From assembly GCA_022566535.1 (NCBI GenBank), contig JADFIR010000006.1:33953-97952 (forward strand): a stretch of DNA of 64,000 nucleotides, written 5' to 3'. The notes beneath the pieces are model-generated. The model was not told where the DNA came from. It ran no database searches and saw only the letters and a program-made list of their open reading frames with translations. Position numbers and translations under genes: made by a program. The stretch is from Planctomycetota bacterium (lineage in GTDB: Bacteria; Planctomycetota; Phycisphaerae; Phycisphaerales; SM1A02). Positions 10,327 through 18,698 of this stretch are shown here, in pieces. Position 1 is the stretch's first letter; each line of letters opens with the position of its first letter.

Positions 10327-10454
10327 CCGGGGTGAGGGCCGGATCGCGAAGGGCCCCAGATGAATCACGATTCCGCAGGGGCATAAGCCATTTGATTCAA
10401 CGCAACCGCCGGTCAAGAGACCGGCGCTTGCGTTTACCGTTCACTGCATGTCGG

Positions 10455-10555
10455 GCGGCATGGCCGACACGGGGGATGAAAACCACCGGCGAGACCAAGA
10501 CCGCGACCAGCGGTCGCGGCTTTATGGGGTCGTGATGATTGGGTACGGCTGCGCC
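10455..10555. repeat. 101-bp direct repeat, copy 1 (contains REP 2)
   Basis: It matches 11251-11351 with about three mismatches in 101 bases. It carries the palindrome CCGCGACC-AGC-GGTCGCGG (10502-10520) and overlaps the last 34 bases of the RAYT gene, so the other copy holds a vestige of that gene's 3' end. Confidence 0.85.
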
Positions 10556-11052
10556 GGTTCGCCATGGCGGATGTTATGACGCTCGATGTACGCAGCCGTC
10601 TTCGACCATACCTGGTCGTCGAACATGAACGAGCGCCATTTACCTTTGCACCATACCGGCCCCTGGTGATTCGTCTCGCGCCGGATCGCCTTGGTTGTTC
10701 GATCCTTGATCCATTTCACCGTGTTATCGATATCGCACCTCGTGTAAGTCAATAAGAGATGCGAATGCGTCGGCTCCACCGACGCCGCGGCAATGGACCA
10801 GTCTGAAGCGCTTTCACACCGCCTGACCGTTTCGACCACGATCTGGATCATCGCGTCATCCAGCCGCACCGGAGCGTGCCTCATGCGCTCCTGGGCCATG
10901 CGCTTGCGCACAGGATCGCCATCGTGCACTGTGTGCGGCTGGGAATATCCGATCTGTTCATCCCACGCCTCGGACCACGACCCGCGATCATCACCGGGCA
11001 ACCACAACCCATAACCGGCGATCACGATGTGATATCCGATCGTGCTTGGCAT
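10522..11052 (-). CDS. RAYT (REP-associated Y1 transposase), intact
   Basis: This 176-residue member of the Y1_Tnp/IS200-like superfamily carries the metal-binding HUH motif THSHLLLTY and a downstream Tyr-containing helix (YIERHNIRH). The closely related copy at 4730 supports the start MPSTIGYHI at 11052; an ATG one codon earlier is possible. It is bracketed by REP palindromes of one family (10502, 11083, 11298) and by 101-bp direct repeats. Such enzymes act on single-stranded REP hairpins and are usually domesticated. Confidence 0.85.
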   Translation of the reverse strand: MPSTIGYHIVIAGYGLWLPGDDRGSWSEAWDEQIGYSQPHTVHDGDPVRKRMAQERMRHAPVRLDDAMIQIVVETVRRCESASDWSIAAASVEPTHSHLLLTYTRCDIDNTVKWIKDRTTKAIRRETNHQGPVWCKGKWRSFMFDDQVWSKTAAYIERHNIRHGEPAQPYPIITTP

Positions 11053-11082
11053 CACCGCATCCTACCGTTCCAATCAAAAAAG

Positions 11083-11101
11083 CCGCGACCGGTGGTCGCG
11101 G
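11083..11101. repeat. REP 2 palindrome upstream of intact RAYT
   Basis: CCGCGACC / GGTCGCGG with loop GGT lies about 30 bases from the RAYT start codon. It is the same family as the palindromes inside the 101-bp repeats. Confidence 0.75.
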
Positions 11102-11363
11102 TTCTTCTGCGCCCGCCGCCGGACCGTCCTTCCTCTCCCTTCGCAGAGTGGCGGTGCGCACAGCGCACCCTACGCATTGCCGGCAGCGGCGACGGGAATG
11201 GCGGCCACCGCACGTCGGGCAGTGGATGCGGGCGATGGGCGACGTGAAAAGGCGGCACGGCCGACACGGGGAATGAAAACCACCGGCGAGACCAAGACCG
11301 CGACCAGCGGTCGCGGCTTTATGGGGTCGTGATGAATGGGTACGGCTGCGCGAGCCGCCACAG
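11102..11363. other. Intergenic, includes repeat copy 2
   Basis: No gene is supported here. The right half (11251-11351) is the second copy of the 101-bp repeat. The left half has a short GC-rich stretch containing GCGCACAGCGCACCCTACGC, part of a common small dispersed repeat type. Confidence 0.6.
11251..11351. repeat. 101-bp direct repeat, copy 2 (contains REP 2)
   Basis: This is the second copy of 10455-10555, 796 bp away in the same orientation, with the palindrome at 11298-11316. It contains a vestige of the RAYT 3' end without the rest of the gene. Confidence 0.85.
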
Positions 11364-11762
11364 CTATCGGCCTTTACCTTTGCCTTTACCCTTACCCCGA
11401 CCTTTCTTGGGGCCGCCTTTGCGGTGATGAGCATACGGCGTGTCGGAATCGAACTCGACCGAGACGCCGCCGGATAGATCAACCGTGATGTGGTCCGGCA
11501 GGCGCGCCCCGAGCTTCCAGTTTCCGCCTTCAATCCAGAAGTACAATCCGCGGTCCGCGGCGTAATACACCTGTGCATCGGGGTAGTAGCGGTATTGGAA
11601 TTTGTTGCGATACCCGTGCGCGGGGGCGTGCGCCGGCGGCCCGTGCCCGACGTTGTGGGCCGGAGCCGAATGTGGTCCGGAACGGGTAACATGCACGCCC
11701 GTACAGCCGACCGAGGCCAGAGCAACAATGCTGAGCAACGCGATACCGCGATGAATCCTCAT
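11364..11762 (-). CDS. Small lipoprotein with Gly/Lys-rich tail
   Basis: From the ATG at 11762, preceded by AGGAG, the 132-residue protein has a lipoprotein signal (MRIHRGIALLSIVALASVGC) with lipid-acceptor Cys20. A Pro/His/Ala-rich linker follows, then a compact segment YRYYPDAQVYYAADRGLYFW, a VSVEFDSDTPYAHH strand, and a tail of KGRGKGKGKGKGR. The YYPDAQVYY segment resembles small envelope proteins of unknown role found in many Gram-negatives. The basic tail could bind nucleic acid or polyanions, which is speculation. Confidence 0.75.
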   Translation of the reverse strand: MRIHRGIALLSIVALASVGCTGVHVTRSGPHSAPAHNVGHGPPAHAPAHGYRNKFQYRYYPDAQVYYAADRGLYFWIEGGNWKLGARLPDHITVDLSGGVSVEFDSDTPYAHHRKGGPKKGRGKGKGKGKGR

Positions 11763-11839
11763 ACCAGATCTCCTGTGCAGTACCAGCAAGCAACAGCCCG
11801 CGACAAGTATCCTCTCCACCGGAGGAGATACTGCGGCAT

Positions 11840-12727
11840 CTAGCCCGTCGTGTCAACCTGCGGCTCGCCGCCGCCTAATTGGTTGTAGATCTCCATAAAA
11901 TTGGCATAGGCAGCGCCGTTGCCCGGGGCGGGCGCGGGATCGGAAAGCTGCGACACCGATTCGACCGTTTCGATCAGGTCGGTCAACGCCTGGGCAAACA
12001 TGCTAGCCAGAGCAGCGAACGCGTCATCCAGCGCATTAGGTATCGGTTCCACGACTGGCGACAGCAGGACGACGTCATCGCCGGCACCCCCAACCTGGTT
12101 ATCCACCTTGACTGGCTCAACTGGGGCCGTGGTAACCTTCGCATCGCGGCCATCCGTCAAGCTTTGTGTGCTCAGTGTGGGCGTTTCGGCAACCGGACCC
12201 GTCGCGTCTTCGATTGGGTCAAAGAGCTCGCGCAGTTGATCGACCAGCGCATCGAATGCGGCCTGGATGCTCGCGGCCACGTCGTCAACGGTGATCGAGC
12301 CTTCGGAACCCGCCGTCTCCACCGCGGACTGCACCGACGCTTCGAAGTCGGCGATCAGGTTCTCAGCCGCGCCCGCGGCGCCGTCATCGCCGCCCAGCGT
12401 CGCAACAAGACTGGCGGCCTCGCCGGCCACCGATTGAATCAGTGAGTCGGCGCCGGATTGAAGTTGCTCAGCCGTCCTCTGCCCGGCTCGCTGGGCAAGC
12501 TCATCGTAGAAGTTGATCCGCAGCCGAACGTCGGCGACCCCTTTGAAGTGTCCCGCTTCGAGAAGTCGAATCACACCCGGCGCGTTATCGGTCGTCGCCG
12601 GGCCGGTTTTCTCGTCGCGAGTTTCCGCCTCTTCCGCCAGCGTGCGATCGGGGCCAGCCGGGCGAGCATGGGCCGGCGGGACGTGAGGCTGAAGCTGAGG
12701 AGAAAGGATAGTCGGTGATACATACAT
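11840..12727 (-). CDS. Hypothetical acidic protein
   Basis: I do not recognise this 295-residue protein. The first 50 residues are Pro/Ala-rich and disordered. Next comes VIRLLEAGHFKGVADVRLRI then NFYDELAQRA, a block that looks conserved and structured. The rest is acidic and Ala/Val-rich with amphipathic helices (ASIQAAFDALVDQLRELFD). There is no signal peptide, membrane segment or enzyme motif. It stands between a lipoprotein gene and a small helical protein on the same strand. Confidence 0.7.
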   Translation of the reverse strand: MYVSPTILSPQLQPHVPPAHARPAGPDRTLAEEAETRDEKTGPATTDNAPGVIRLLEAGHFKGVADVRLRINFYDELAQRAGQRTAEQLQSGADSLIQSVAGEAASLVATLGGDDGAAGAAENLIADFEASVQSAVETAGSEGSITVDDVAASIQAAFDALVDQLRELFDPIEDATGPVAETPTLSTQSLTDGRDAKVTTAPVEPVKVDNQVGGAGDDVVLLSPVVEPIPNALDDAFAALASMFAQALTDLIETVESVSQLSDPAPAPGNGAAYANFMEIYNQLGGGEPQVDTTG

Positions 12728-12930
12728 GGGATCAACCTTCCATCAAATCCGGGAGTGTTGCGGGTGGGCGGCGCGCCTACCACGTATGCCCATTTATCGT
12801 CTGGCTCATCTCGGCGCTTTGGTCAAATTCAGAGGATTGTATGAGGTCCAGCGACAGGGATCCGCGGGCGCTGCGGTCGCGTGCGTTTCTTCGACCGGTC
12901 CCTGTGCTCGGCTCTATCGAGAGTCGATGG

Positions 12931-13176
12931 TCACGTCCCCGGCTCACTGCGCGCCAACGATTCTCGAAGCCTGAGATTATCCCAAACCGTCGAGAGCAAG
13001 GAGTAGATCGCCTGTAAGTGCTTTTCGAACTGACCGCCACGAGCTTGATCAAGCATTGTAGAGGTCCTCTCCAGGGCAACCCACGTCTGGCTCTCGTTCA
13101 ACGTCCCGGCCAGGAGTCCATCGCGAAGACGCTCAAGCTCCGCCCGCAGTATTCCCATGTCTGCTTGCGTAGGCAC
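12931..13176 (-). CDS. Small helical hypothetical protein
   Basis: This 81-residue, charged, all-helical protein starts at a GTG preceded by CTGGAGATGA. Two helices can be predicted, around LRAELERLRDGLLAG and FEKHLQAIYSLLSTVWDNLR. No family is recognised. It lies about 200 bases upstream of the hypothetical gene at 11840 on the same strand, so they may form one unit. Confidence 0.6.
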   Translation of the reverse strand: MPTQADMGILRAELERLRDGLLAGTLNESQTWVALERTSTMLDQARGGQFEKHLQAIYSLLSTVWDNLRLRESLARSEPGT

Positions 13177-13382
13177 CGCTCATCTCCAGACCGTTACGAG
13201 GACGCCTCCGTCCCGATAACACAAGTGTACGAAACAAACTGGCGCAATGGACATGGGCTACGAGGTTCAGCCCGGCTGGATGAGGATTGTGCGGGTCAGG
13301 GTATTCGGGCAAGCCGTCCCGCAATCGACGTGTGAAAATCGATGGCGTCCACACTGTTCGCTTTGGACGTGATCAGCGCCGC

Positions 13383-13946
13383 TCACGATCGTTGCTCAAA
13401 CAGGTCGTATTCGCCGTGGTAGGTCACCCCTAGGCAGTTGTTGAAGAGGTTGAGCATGTTGATAAACCCGATCAGGAAGGTCAGCTCGACGATCTCCGGC
13501 TCGCTGAAGTCAGCTTTGAGTCGGTCGAACAACTCATTGGGGATCCGGTTGGAGTCGGCCATGGCGGCCCGGGTGTAATCCAGGGCGAGACGTTCTCGTT
13601 GGGTCAGCGAATCGGGATCATCGAGAGCCTTCAGGGGGTCGTCGGATATACCCAGCATCTTCGCCACCACCACGTGCGAGTCCGTGCAGAACTGGCACGC
13701 ATTGGCTCGCGAGGCCTCGATGATGACCAGCTCTTTGACCGAGCGCTCCAGTAGCCCGCCCGGGTAGACGCACGAGCCGAACTCCCCGAAGGCGGCGAGG
13801 ATTTCCGGGCGAAGAGCGATGGCCTGGATCATCTCGACGGGCAGCCGGCCGCGCTCAACCAGCGCGCAGCTTTCGGCGAAGTCCGGCCGGTCCTTAACCG
13901 GCTCGAACGCGGCGCGAAGCTGCTGGGGAGTCACCGTCACACGCAT
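13383..13946 (-). CDS. AhpD-like / carboxymuconolactone decarboxylase-family protein
   Basis: This 187-residue helical protein carries the AhpD-type redox motif EASRANACQFCTDSH (E, CxxC, H), which in this superfamily gives alkylhydroperoxidase or peroxidase-related activity. GRLPVEMIQAIALRPEILAA and KELVIIEASR fit the same fold. The ATG at 13946 is preceded by AAGGAA; an upstream ATG at 13985 would add 13 residues. It is likely an oxidative-stress protein acting in the cytosol; the electron donor is not identifiable. Confidence 0.85.
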   Translation of the reverse strand: MRVTVTPQQLRAAFEPVKDRPDFAESCALVERGRLPVEMIQAIALRPEILAAFGEFGSCVYPGGLLERSVKELVIIEASRANACQFCTDSHVVVAKMLGISDDPLKALDDPDSLTQRERLALDYTRAAMADSNRIPNELFDRLKADFSEPEIVELTFLIGFINMLNLFNNCLGVTYHGEYDLFEQRS

Positions 13947-14073
13947 GGCTTGTTCCTTGGTTGAATTGATCTGTGGATGAACCATGGTACCGGCAAATCT
14001 ATTTGCCGCCGCCGCACCGCCACAGTATTATCGCTCCCCGTGTCAACCGTCCTCGCCGCCGGGAGCCTCAGCC

Positions 14074-14595
14074 ATGAACTGTCCGAACTGCACGAGCGAA
14101 CTCAAAAGCATCCAGTATGAAGGTATAACGATCGAGACCTGCCCCGGCTGCGGAGGCGAGTGGCTGGATGCCGACGAGCTGGGACATATCGTTCGCATCC
14201 GGGAGGTGCGCTTCAGCGATGAGGAGCGTCGCGCCATCGACGCCACAGCCAAGATTCCCGGCATTCCCTCGCAGGAGATCGAGCGGGACGTGACATGCCC
14301 CAAATGTGGCAGTGCGACCGGCCCGATCAACTACGGCGCCGATACCGGCATCATCATCGACCGCTGCGGGCAGTGCCACGGCATCTGGCTCGACGCTGAT
14401 GAGCTGGAGAAGATCCAGATGCTCGTCGAAACCTGGAAGGATAACCTGCCCGAGGACCTCAAGAAGTACGCCCCGCACCTGCGAAAGGTCGCCCAAGAGC
14501 TTGACCGCGCCGATGACGTCACCGTCTCGCGCCTGCCGGGGGTCGGCAGCTACATCAACGCCGTGGTCAACGGCATCCTCGATGTCACTGGGTGA
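14074..14595 (+). CDS. Double TFIIB-type zinc-ribbon protein
   Basis: This 173-residue protein has two zinc ribbons, MNCPNC...TCPGCGGEWLDADEL and TCPKCG...RCGQCHGIWLDADELE, each with the CPxC...CxxCxGxWLDxxEL pattern of the zf-TFIIB family. A helical tail follows (EDLKKYAPHLRKVAQELDRA). Function of the family is unknown. It stands upstream of lemA/htpX and may be co-transcribed with that block, with a 199-base gap. Confidence 0.85.
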   Translation: MNCPNCTSELKSIQYEGITIETCPGCGGEWLDADELGHIVRIREVRFSDEERRAIDATAKIPGIPSQEIERDVTCPKCGSATGPINYGADTGIIIDRCGQCHGIWLDADELEKIQMLVETWKDNLPEDLKKYAPHLRKVAQELDRADDVTVSRLPGVGSYINAVVNGILDVTG

Positions 14596-14794
14596 ATCAG
14601 CCGTCAACGGCTTGTTCGTCTGTGTAGGCCGGTGGGGCAAGACTACAGTCGTCCTGCGGGTGCGTCGAACCAGAATGTCCCCCCACCGGCAATATGAGAC
14701 ACGCAGCCGAATCGGCTTGCCAAATGGTGATCCTGCCCAGATGCTATCCAATGTAAAGAGGTGGCCCGGGCACCAAGAAGAGGAGGCAACTCGA

Positions 14795-15349
14795 ATGATT
14801 CCTACGCTCATCGTACTCGGCTTGCTGGTCGTCGCGGCGGTCTACGTCATCGCCTTGTACAACCGCATCAAGCGCAAGCAGATCGCGGCTGACCAGTCCT
14901 GGTCAGACATCGACGTGCAATTGAAGCGCCGCTACAACCTGATCCCCAACCTGGTGGAGACGGTCAAGGGATACGCGTCCCACGAGCGCGAAACGCTGGA
15001 GTCGGTCGTCAAAGCCCGCCAGCAGGCGATCGACGTCTCGGGTATCCCCAACCAGGCTCAGGCGGAGAACATGCTCAGCGGCGCTCTGAGGCAACTGTTT
15101 GCGCTGTCGGAACGCTATCCCGATCTGAAAGCGAACCAGAACTTCATGCAACTCCAAGAAGAGCTCGCCAGCACGGAGAACAAGATCGGATTCTCGCGCC
15201 AGCACTACAATCGCTCCGCCGCGCAATACAACGAAGCGATCGCATTGTTCCCAGCCAACATGATCGCCGGTATGTTCAACTTCAAGGACCTGGACTACTT
15301 CGAACTGGATGATGAAGCGCAGCGCGAGGCGCCAAAAGTGCAGTTCTAA
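14795..15349 (+). CDS. LemA family protein 1
   Basis: This 184-residue protein has one N-terminal membrane segment (TLIVLGLLVVAAVYVIALYN) and the LemA core WSDIDVQLKRRYNLIPNLVE, then TVKGYASHERETLE...ARQQA, LFALSERYPDLKANQNF, and FKDLDYFELDDEA near the end. LemA proteins are inner-membrane proteins of unclear function that commonly neighbour HtpX-type proteases, as here. The ATG follows AGAGGAGGCAACTCGA, a strong ribosome-binding site. Confidence 0.93.
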   Translation: MIPTLIVLGLLVVAAVYVIALYNRIKRKQIAADQSWSDIDVQLKRRYNLIPNLVETVKGYASHERETLESVVKARQQAIDVSGIPNQAQAENMLSGALRQLFALSERYPDLKANQNFMQLQEELASTENKIGFSRQHYNRSAAQYNEAIALFPANMIAGMFNFKDLDYFELDDEAQREAPKVQF

Positions 15350-15505
15350 GAAGGCATCAAGGGATCGAGGCATCGAGGCAAGAGGCGAAGCCGGGTCTGA
15401 CGAGTCCCGACTTGTCGGGACGAGGAAGACCCGGGTCAGCATCAAGGCATTAGGCACGAGGCAGGAAGCATTGGGAGCATTCGCATCGCAGCGACGGAGG
15501 GATCG
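15350..15505. repeat. AGGCATCGAGG-type short repeats and a palindrome
   Basis: The gap between lemA and htpX is built from units such as GGCATCAAGG, GGCATCGAGG and AGGCACGAGG, the reverse complement of the GATGCCT arrays elsewhere in the window. Between two blocks lies a perfect palindrome TCCCGACTTGTCGGGA. No gene is present. Confidence 0.6.
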
Positions 15506-16552
15506 ATGAGCCAGGCTCCAACAACACCATCCGTCATCCATAGCGAGCGCGAGCGATTCGGCGCGCTGCCCGCCAACGTCACCTTCTACGATCTGATCCG
15601 GCGAAACAAGCGCAAGAGCGCGGTGCTGATGATGGGCATGGGTCTGTTGTTGGTCGCCCTGGGCGCGGTGCTCAGCGCCGCGCTGGCCCTCTACAGCACC
15701 GGCGGCGACTTGCCAAGCCTCTGGCCGTCGGTCGCGCTGGGGGCGGCGGCGGCGGCGATCGTCGCCATCATCGCGTCGGTGTGGAGTTTCTATGGCGGCT
15801 CGAACGCCATCCTCCGCATCGCCGGCGCCAAGCCGATCGAGAAGAAGGACGACCCGCAACTGTTCAACGTGGTGGAAGAACTGGCCATCGCGGCCGGTCA
15901 ACCCATGCCGCGGGTCTATCTCATCGACGACCCCGCCCCCAACGCGTTCGCCACCGGCCGTGATCCGGCCCACGGGACCGTGGCGATCACCACCGGCTTG
16001 CGCGAAAAACTCAGCCGTGATGAATTGGCCGGGGTCATGGCCCACGAGATCAGCCATATCCGCCACTACGACATCCGGTTCGCCATGCTCATGGCCACGA
16101 TGGTGGGTTTGATCGTCTTCGCCAGCGACGCCTTCTGGCGAGTCATGTGGTATGGAAGCTGGCACGGCACCGGGCGGCGCAGCGCCCGAGGCGGCGGCAA
16201 GGGCGCGGGCGCAGCCATCATTATCGTTCTCGTGATCGCGATCGTCCTGGCCATCGTCGCGCCCATGCTGGCCATGCTGATTCGCATGGCGGTCAGCCGA
16301 CAGCGCGAATTCCTCGCCGATGCCGGGGCCGTCGAGTTGACCCGCTATCCGCAAGGGATGATCGGTGCTCTCGAAAAGCTCGGCGCCTCGAAACAGCCAC
16401 TCAAAGCCGCCAACCGCGCCACCGCCCATCTGTACATCGTCAACCCGCTCCGCAATGCGCTCAAGGGCAAGGGCCACGAGCTGTCGAGCGTGCTTCGAAC
16501 CCACCCACCACTGCACGATCGTATCGCCCGCCTGCGAGCGCTGATCGAGTAG
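15506..16552 (+). CDS. htpX: M48 family metalloprotease (HtpX-like)
   Basis: This 348-residue integral membrane zinc protease has the active-site helix LAGVMAHEISHIRHYD (HExxH). The third zinc ligand is expected at SRQREFLADAGAVELT (the E in EFLAD). Two N-terminal membrane segments (about 38-62 and 72-95) precede the catalytic domain, and a further pair surrounds 195-255. It would degrade misfolded membrane proteins. The ATG follows GGAGGG. It lies between two lemA genes and is followed after three bases by a hypothetical gene. Confidence 0.93.
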   Translation: MSQAPTTPSVIHSERERFGALPANVTFYDLIRRNKRKSAVLMMGMGLLLVALGAVLSAALALYSTGGDLPSLWPSVALGAAAAAIVAIIASVWSFYGGSNAILRIAGAKPIEKKDDPQLFNVVEELAIAAGQPMPRVYLIDDPAPNAFATGRDPAHGTVAITTGLREKLSRDELAGVMAHEISHIRHYDIRFAMLMATMVGLIVFASDAFWRVMWYGSWHGTGRRSARGGGKGAGAAIIIVLVIAIVLAIVAPMLAMLIRMAVSRQREFLADAGAVELTRYPQGMIGALEKLGASKQPLKAANRATAHLYIVNPLRNALKGKGHELSSVLRTHPPLHDRIARLRALIE

Positions 16553-16555
16553 GCC

Positions 16556-17263
16556 ATGGCCGCTCTGCCGATCATCCTGATCGTCTTAGCGGTGCTCGCG
16601 ATCGCGGTCGGTGTCTATCTCGCCCATCTGGCCGCAAAGCGACGCCGCGAAGTCCTGGCCGCGCTGGCCGGTGAGCTCGGCTGGCGATTCGATCCATCGA
16701 GAGATCGATCACACGATGACGAGTACGCTCACTTTGAGATCTTCCGCCATGGCCACAGCCGCGCCGCCTACAACACGCTCTTCGGCAAGCTTGAAATCCA
16801 CCGCCGAACGTGCACGGCCAAGATGGGCGATTTCACATACAAGATCACGACCTCCACCGGCAAATCGACGCAAACCCGCACCTATCGGTTCAGTTATCTC
16901 ATCGTGCATCTGCCGTTCGCCGGCGTCCCCGACCTTCTGATTCGCCGCGAAGGCATGTTCGACAAGCTCGCCGGAGTCTTCGGCTTCGACGACATTGACT
17001 TCGAGTCAGCCGAGTTCAGCAAGCGCTTCTACGTCAAGAGCCCCGACAAGCGCTTCGCCTACGACGTGATTCACCCTCGGATGATGGAGTTTCTCCTGGC
17101 CGGCGAGCCTCCAACGGTGGACATCGAAAGTGGGCGTTGCTGCCTCAGTGATGGCCGCCACCGCTGGTCGCCCGAGGAATTCGGCGCTACGCTGAGCTGG
17201 GTTATCGAGTTCTTCGACCGCTGGCCGGACCACGTCACCGCGGAGTTGCAGAGCCGAGGATAG
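16556..17263 (+). CDS. Membrane-anchored protein of the lemA/htpX block
   Basis: This 235-residue protein begins with a membrane segment (LPIILIVLAVLAIAVGVYLA) and continues as a soluble alpha/beta domain. The pattern DFESAEFSKRFYVKSPDKRF, then AYDVIHPRMMEFLL, resembles DUF3137-like proteins that also occur beside lemA. It starts three bases after the htpX stop, so the two are probably one transcript. It is likely a partner of the LemA/HtpX membrane system; molecular function is unknown. Confidence 0.75.
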   Translation: MAALPIILIVLAVLAIAVGVYLAHLAAKRRREVLAALAGELGWRFDPSRDRSHDDEYAHFEIFRHGHSRAAYNTLFGKLEIHRRTCTAKMGDFTYKITTSTGKSTQTRTYRFSYLIVHLPFAGVPDLLIRREGMFDKLAGVFGFDDIDFESAEFSKRFYVKSPDKRFAYDVIHPRMMEFLLAGEPPTVDIESGRCCLSDGRHRWSPEEFGATLSWVIEFFDRWPDHVTAELQSRG

Positions 17264-17264
17264 A

Positions 17265-17322
17265 CCAATAGCACCGGGTGGTAACCCGGTGTCCTCCCCG
17301 CATTACCATGCGGGGCTATTGG
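17265..17322. repeat. Three-way-junction (cloverleaf) palindromic element
   Basis: A 7-bp closing stem (CCAATAG / CTATTGG) encloses two perfect 8-bp hairpins: CACCGGGT-GGTA-ACCCGGTG and CCCCGCAT-TACC-ATGCGGGG, separated by TCCT. The two loops, GGTA and TACC, are complementary. It resembles paired REP/IS200-type hairpins and lies between the lemA-block hypothetical gene and the second lemA. Confidence 0.8.
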
Positions 17323-17378
17323 AGGCCGGCACAGAATTGGAAACCGATGACTGAAACGGTACGATCGACCACCGCCGC

Positions 17379-17951
17379 ATGCTTGCCACCCTCATTATCA
17401 TCGGCTTGGTCCTGCTGCTGGGGCTTCAGTGGGTCATCGTCAACTACAACCGCATGGCGAGGCTGCGGCAGCACATCCGCGAGAGCTGGTCGGATATCGA
17501 CGTGGAGCTGCGCCGCCGTTATGAGCTGATTCCGAATCTCGTCGAGACGGTCAAGGGCTACGCCGGGCATGAGCGAGAGACGCTGGAGCAGGTGATCACC
17601 CTGCGCAACAAGGCCGTCGCCAACACCGGCCCGGCCATTGCCCAGGCAGCGGATGAATCCGTGTTGCTTCTCGCGCTGAAGCGCCTGTTTGTTCTGGCTG
17701 AGCGGTATCCGGAGCTTCGTGCCGACGCTCATTTTCTTGCGTTGCAGGCGGAGCTGGCCAACACCGAGGATCGAATCGCCGCGGCCCGCCGGTTCTACAA
17801 CGGCAACATTCGTGAGATGACCCAGTTGTGTGAGACGATCCCGACCAACCTGCTTGCGTCGATGTTCGGGTTTATCGGCGGGGACTATTTCGAGCTTGAC
17901 GGCGCCGCCGAGCGCGTGGTGCCACGGGTGGTGCCACGGGTGGGGATGTGA
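17379..17951 (+). CDS. LemA family protein 2
   Basis: This 190-residue paralogue of the protein at 14795 has the same architecture: an N-terminal membrane segment, then WSDIDVELRRRYELIPNLVE, TVKGYAGHERETLEQV, LFVLAERYPELRAD, and GGDYFELDGAAE at the end. It ends in an odd PRVVPRVGM tail encoded by a short tandem repeat (GTGCCACGGGTG twice), part of which is copied at 19128-19159. The two lemA copies bracket htpX and the hypothetical gene. Confidence 0.92.
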   Translation: MLATLIIIGLVLLLGLQWVIVNYNRMARLRQHIRESWSDIDVELRRRYELIPNLVETVKGYAGHERETLEQVITLRNKAVANTGPAIAQAADESVLLLALKRLFVLAERYPELRADAHFLALQAELANTEDRIAAARRFYNGNIREMTQLCETIPTNLLASMFGFIGGDYFELDGAAERVVPRVVPRVGM

Positions 17952-17999
17952 TCGGCCGCCACAGGGTCAGCCGATCAATGCACAAGACGGCGCATAAAA

Positions 18000-18037
18000 A
18001 AGGACTGCCGCCGGCGATACATGCCACGACAGTCCTT
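18000..18037 (-). terminator. Terminator between lemA 2 and convergent PEP-CTERM gene
   Basis: The stem AAGGACTG / CAGTCCTT closes a 22-base interior. On the minus strand it is followed by a run of T (positions 18001-17996), as for an intrinsic terminator of the gene ending at 18065. It may also stop lemA 2 transcripts from the other side. Confidence 0.65.
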
Positions 18038-18064
18038 CGTTGCTCAGTTGATCGCGTCTGACGC

Positions 18065-18698
18065 CTAAACGGTGCGTCGTCTGCGACGGGCGGCCAAGCC
18101 GGCCACGCCAAGCAATGCCAATACTCCGGGCACCGGAACGAGCGTGCCGTTCACCCGGAACGCCCCGCTCAGGAAGTCTTCTATCAGAGTCCAGTCACCG
18201 AGGTCCACTCGTTGCACGTGCGGGCTGAAATCGAGTTGATTGTTCCAGTTCCATGCCGCCGAGCCATCATTGATCGACGCGGTGACAAAGTACTGCTGGC
18301 CGTCCTGCAGGACGGTCGAGCCGCCGAACAGGGCAACAATCGGCGGATTGTCTTGCCCGAACGTGCCCATTTGGTCCTATGACCGCAGAGTCGATCACGA
18401 CTCCAGGCAGCCCGCCAACGGTGGTGTACACATCAATGAAAACTATGTTTTGACCGCTCGACAGACCAATGGCCATGTCGATGGAGTCAAGGAAGAAATC
18501 TCCGCCGCCGACGGTGAAGCCCATACCCTGATCGACATCGAAATCGAACGGGGCGCCATCGCGCTCGTAAAACGCCCAACCCGTGCTGGTGATATACGAA
18601 TCACCAGGACCGAAGTTATTGAAAATCACATCGCCCAGCGATGCACTGGTCAAACTCAGCGCGAACGCGCTGACCGCAATCAGTGTACATCTCTTCAT
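18065..18698 (-). pseudogene. PEP-CTERM protein gene with a frameshift
   Basis: The first part, from the ATG at 18698, encodes a signal peptide (MKRCTLIAVSAFALSLTSAS) and a beta-rich domain down to VIGPNG. The rest continues in another frame from about 18370 as MGTFGQDNPPIVALFGGSTV and ends with PVPGVLALLGVAGLAARRRR, a PEP-CTERM signal. The break lies around CCAAATGGG near 18360-18375 and needs a one-base change to restore roughly 210 residues. It may be a real pseudogene or a sequencing error. Confidence 0.8.

Noticed and set aside
14903..16516. 537-residue minus-strand frame across lemA and htpX
   Set aside because: It is an antisense shadow caused by high G+C; both plus-strand genes are unmistakable.
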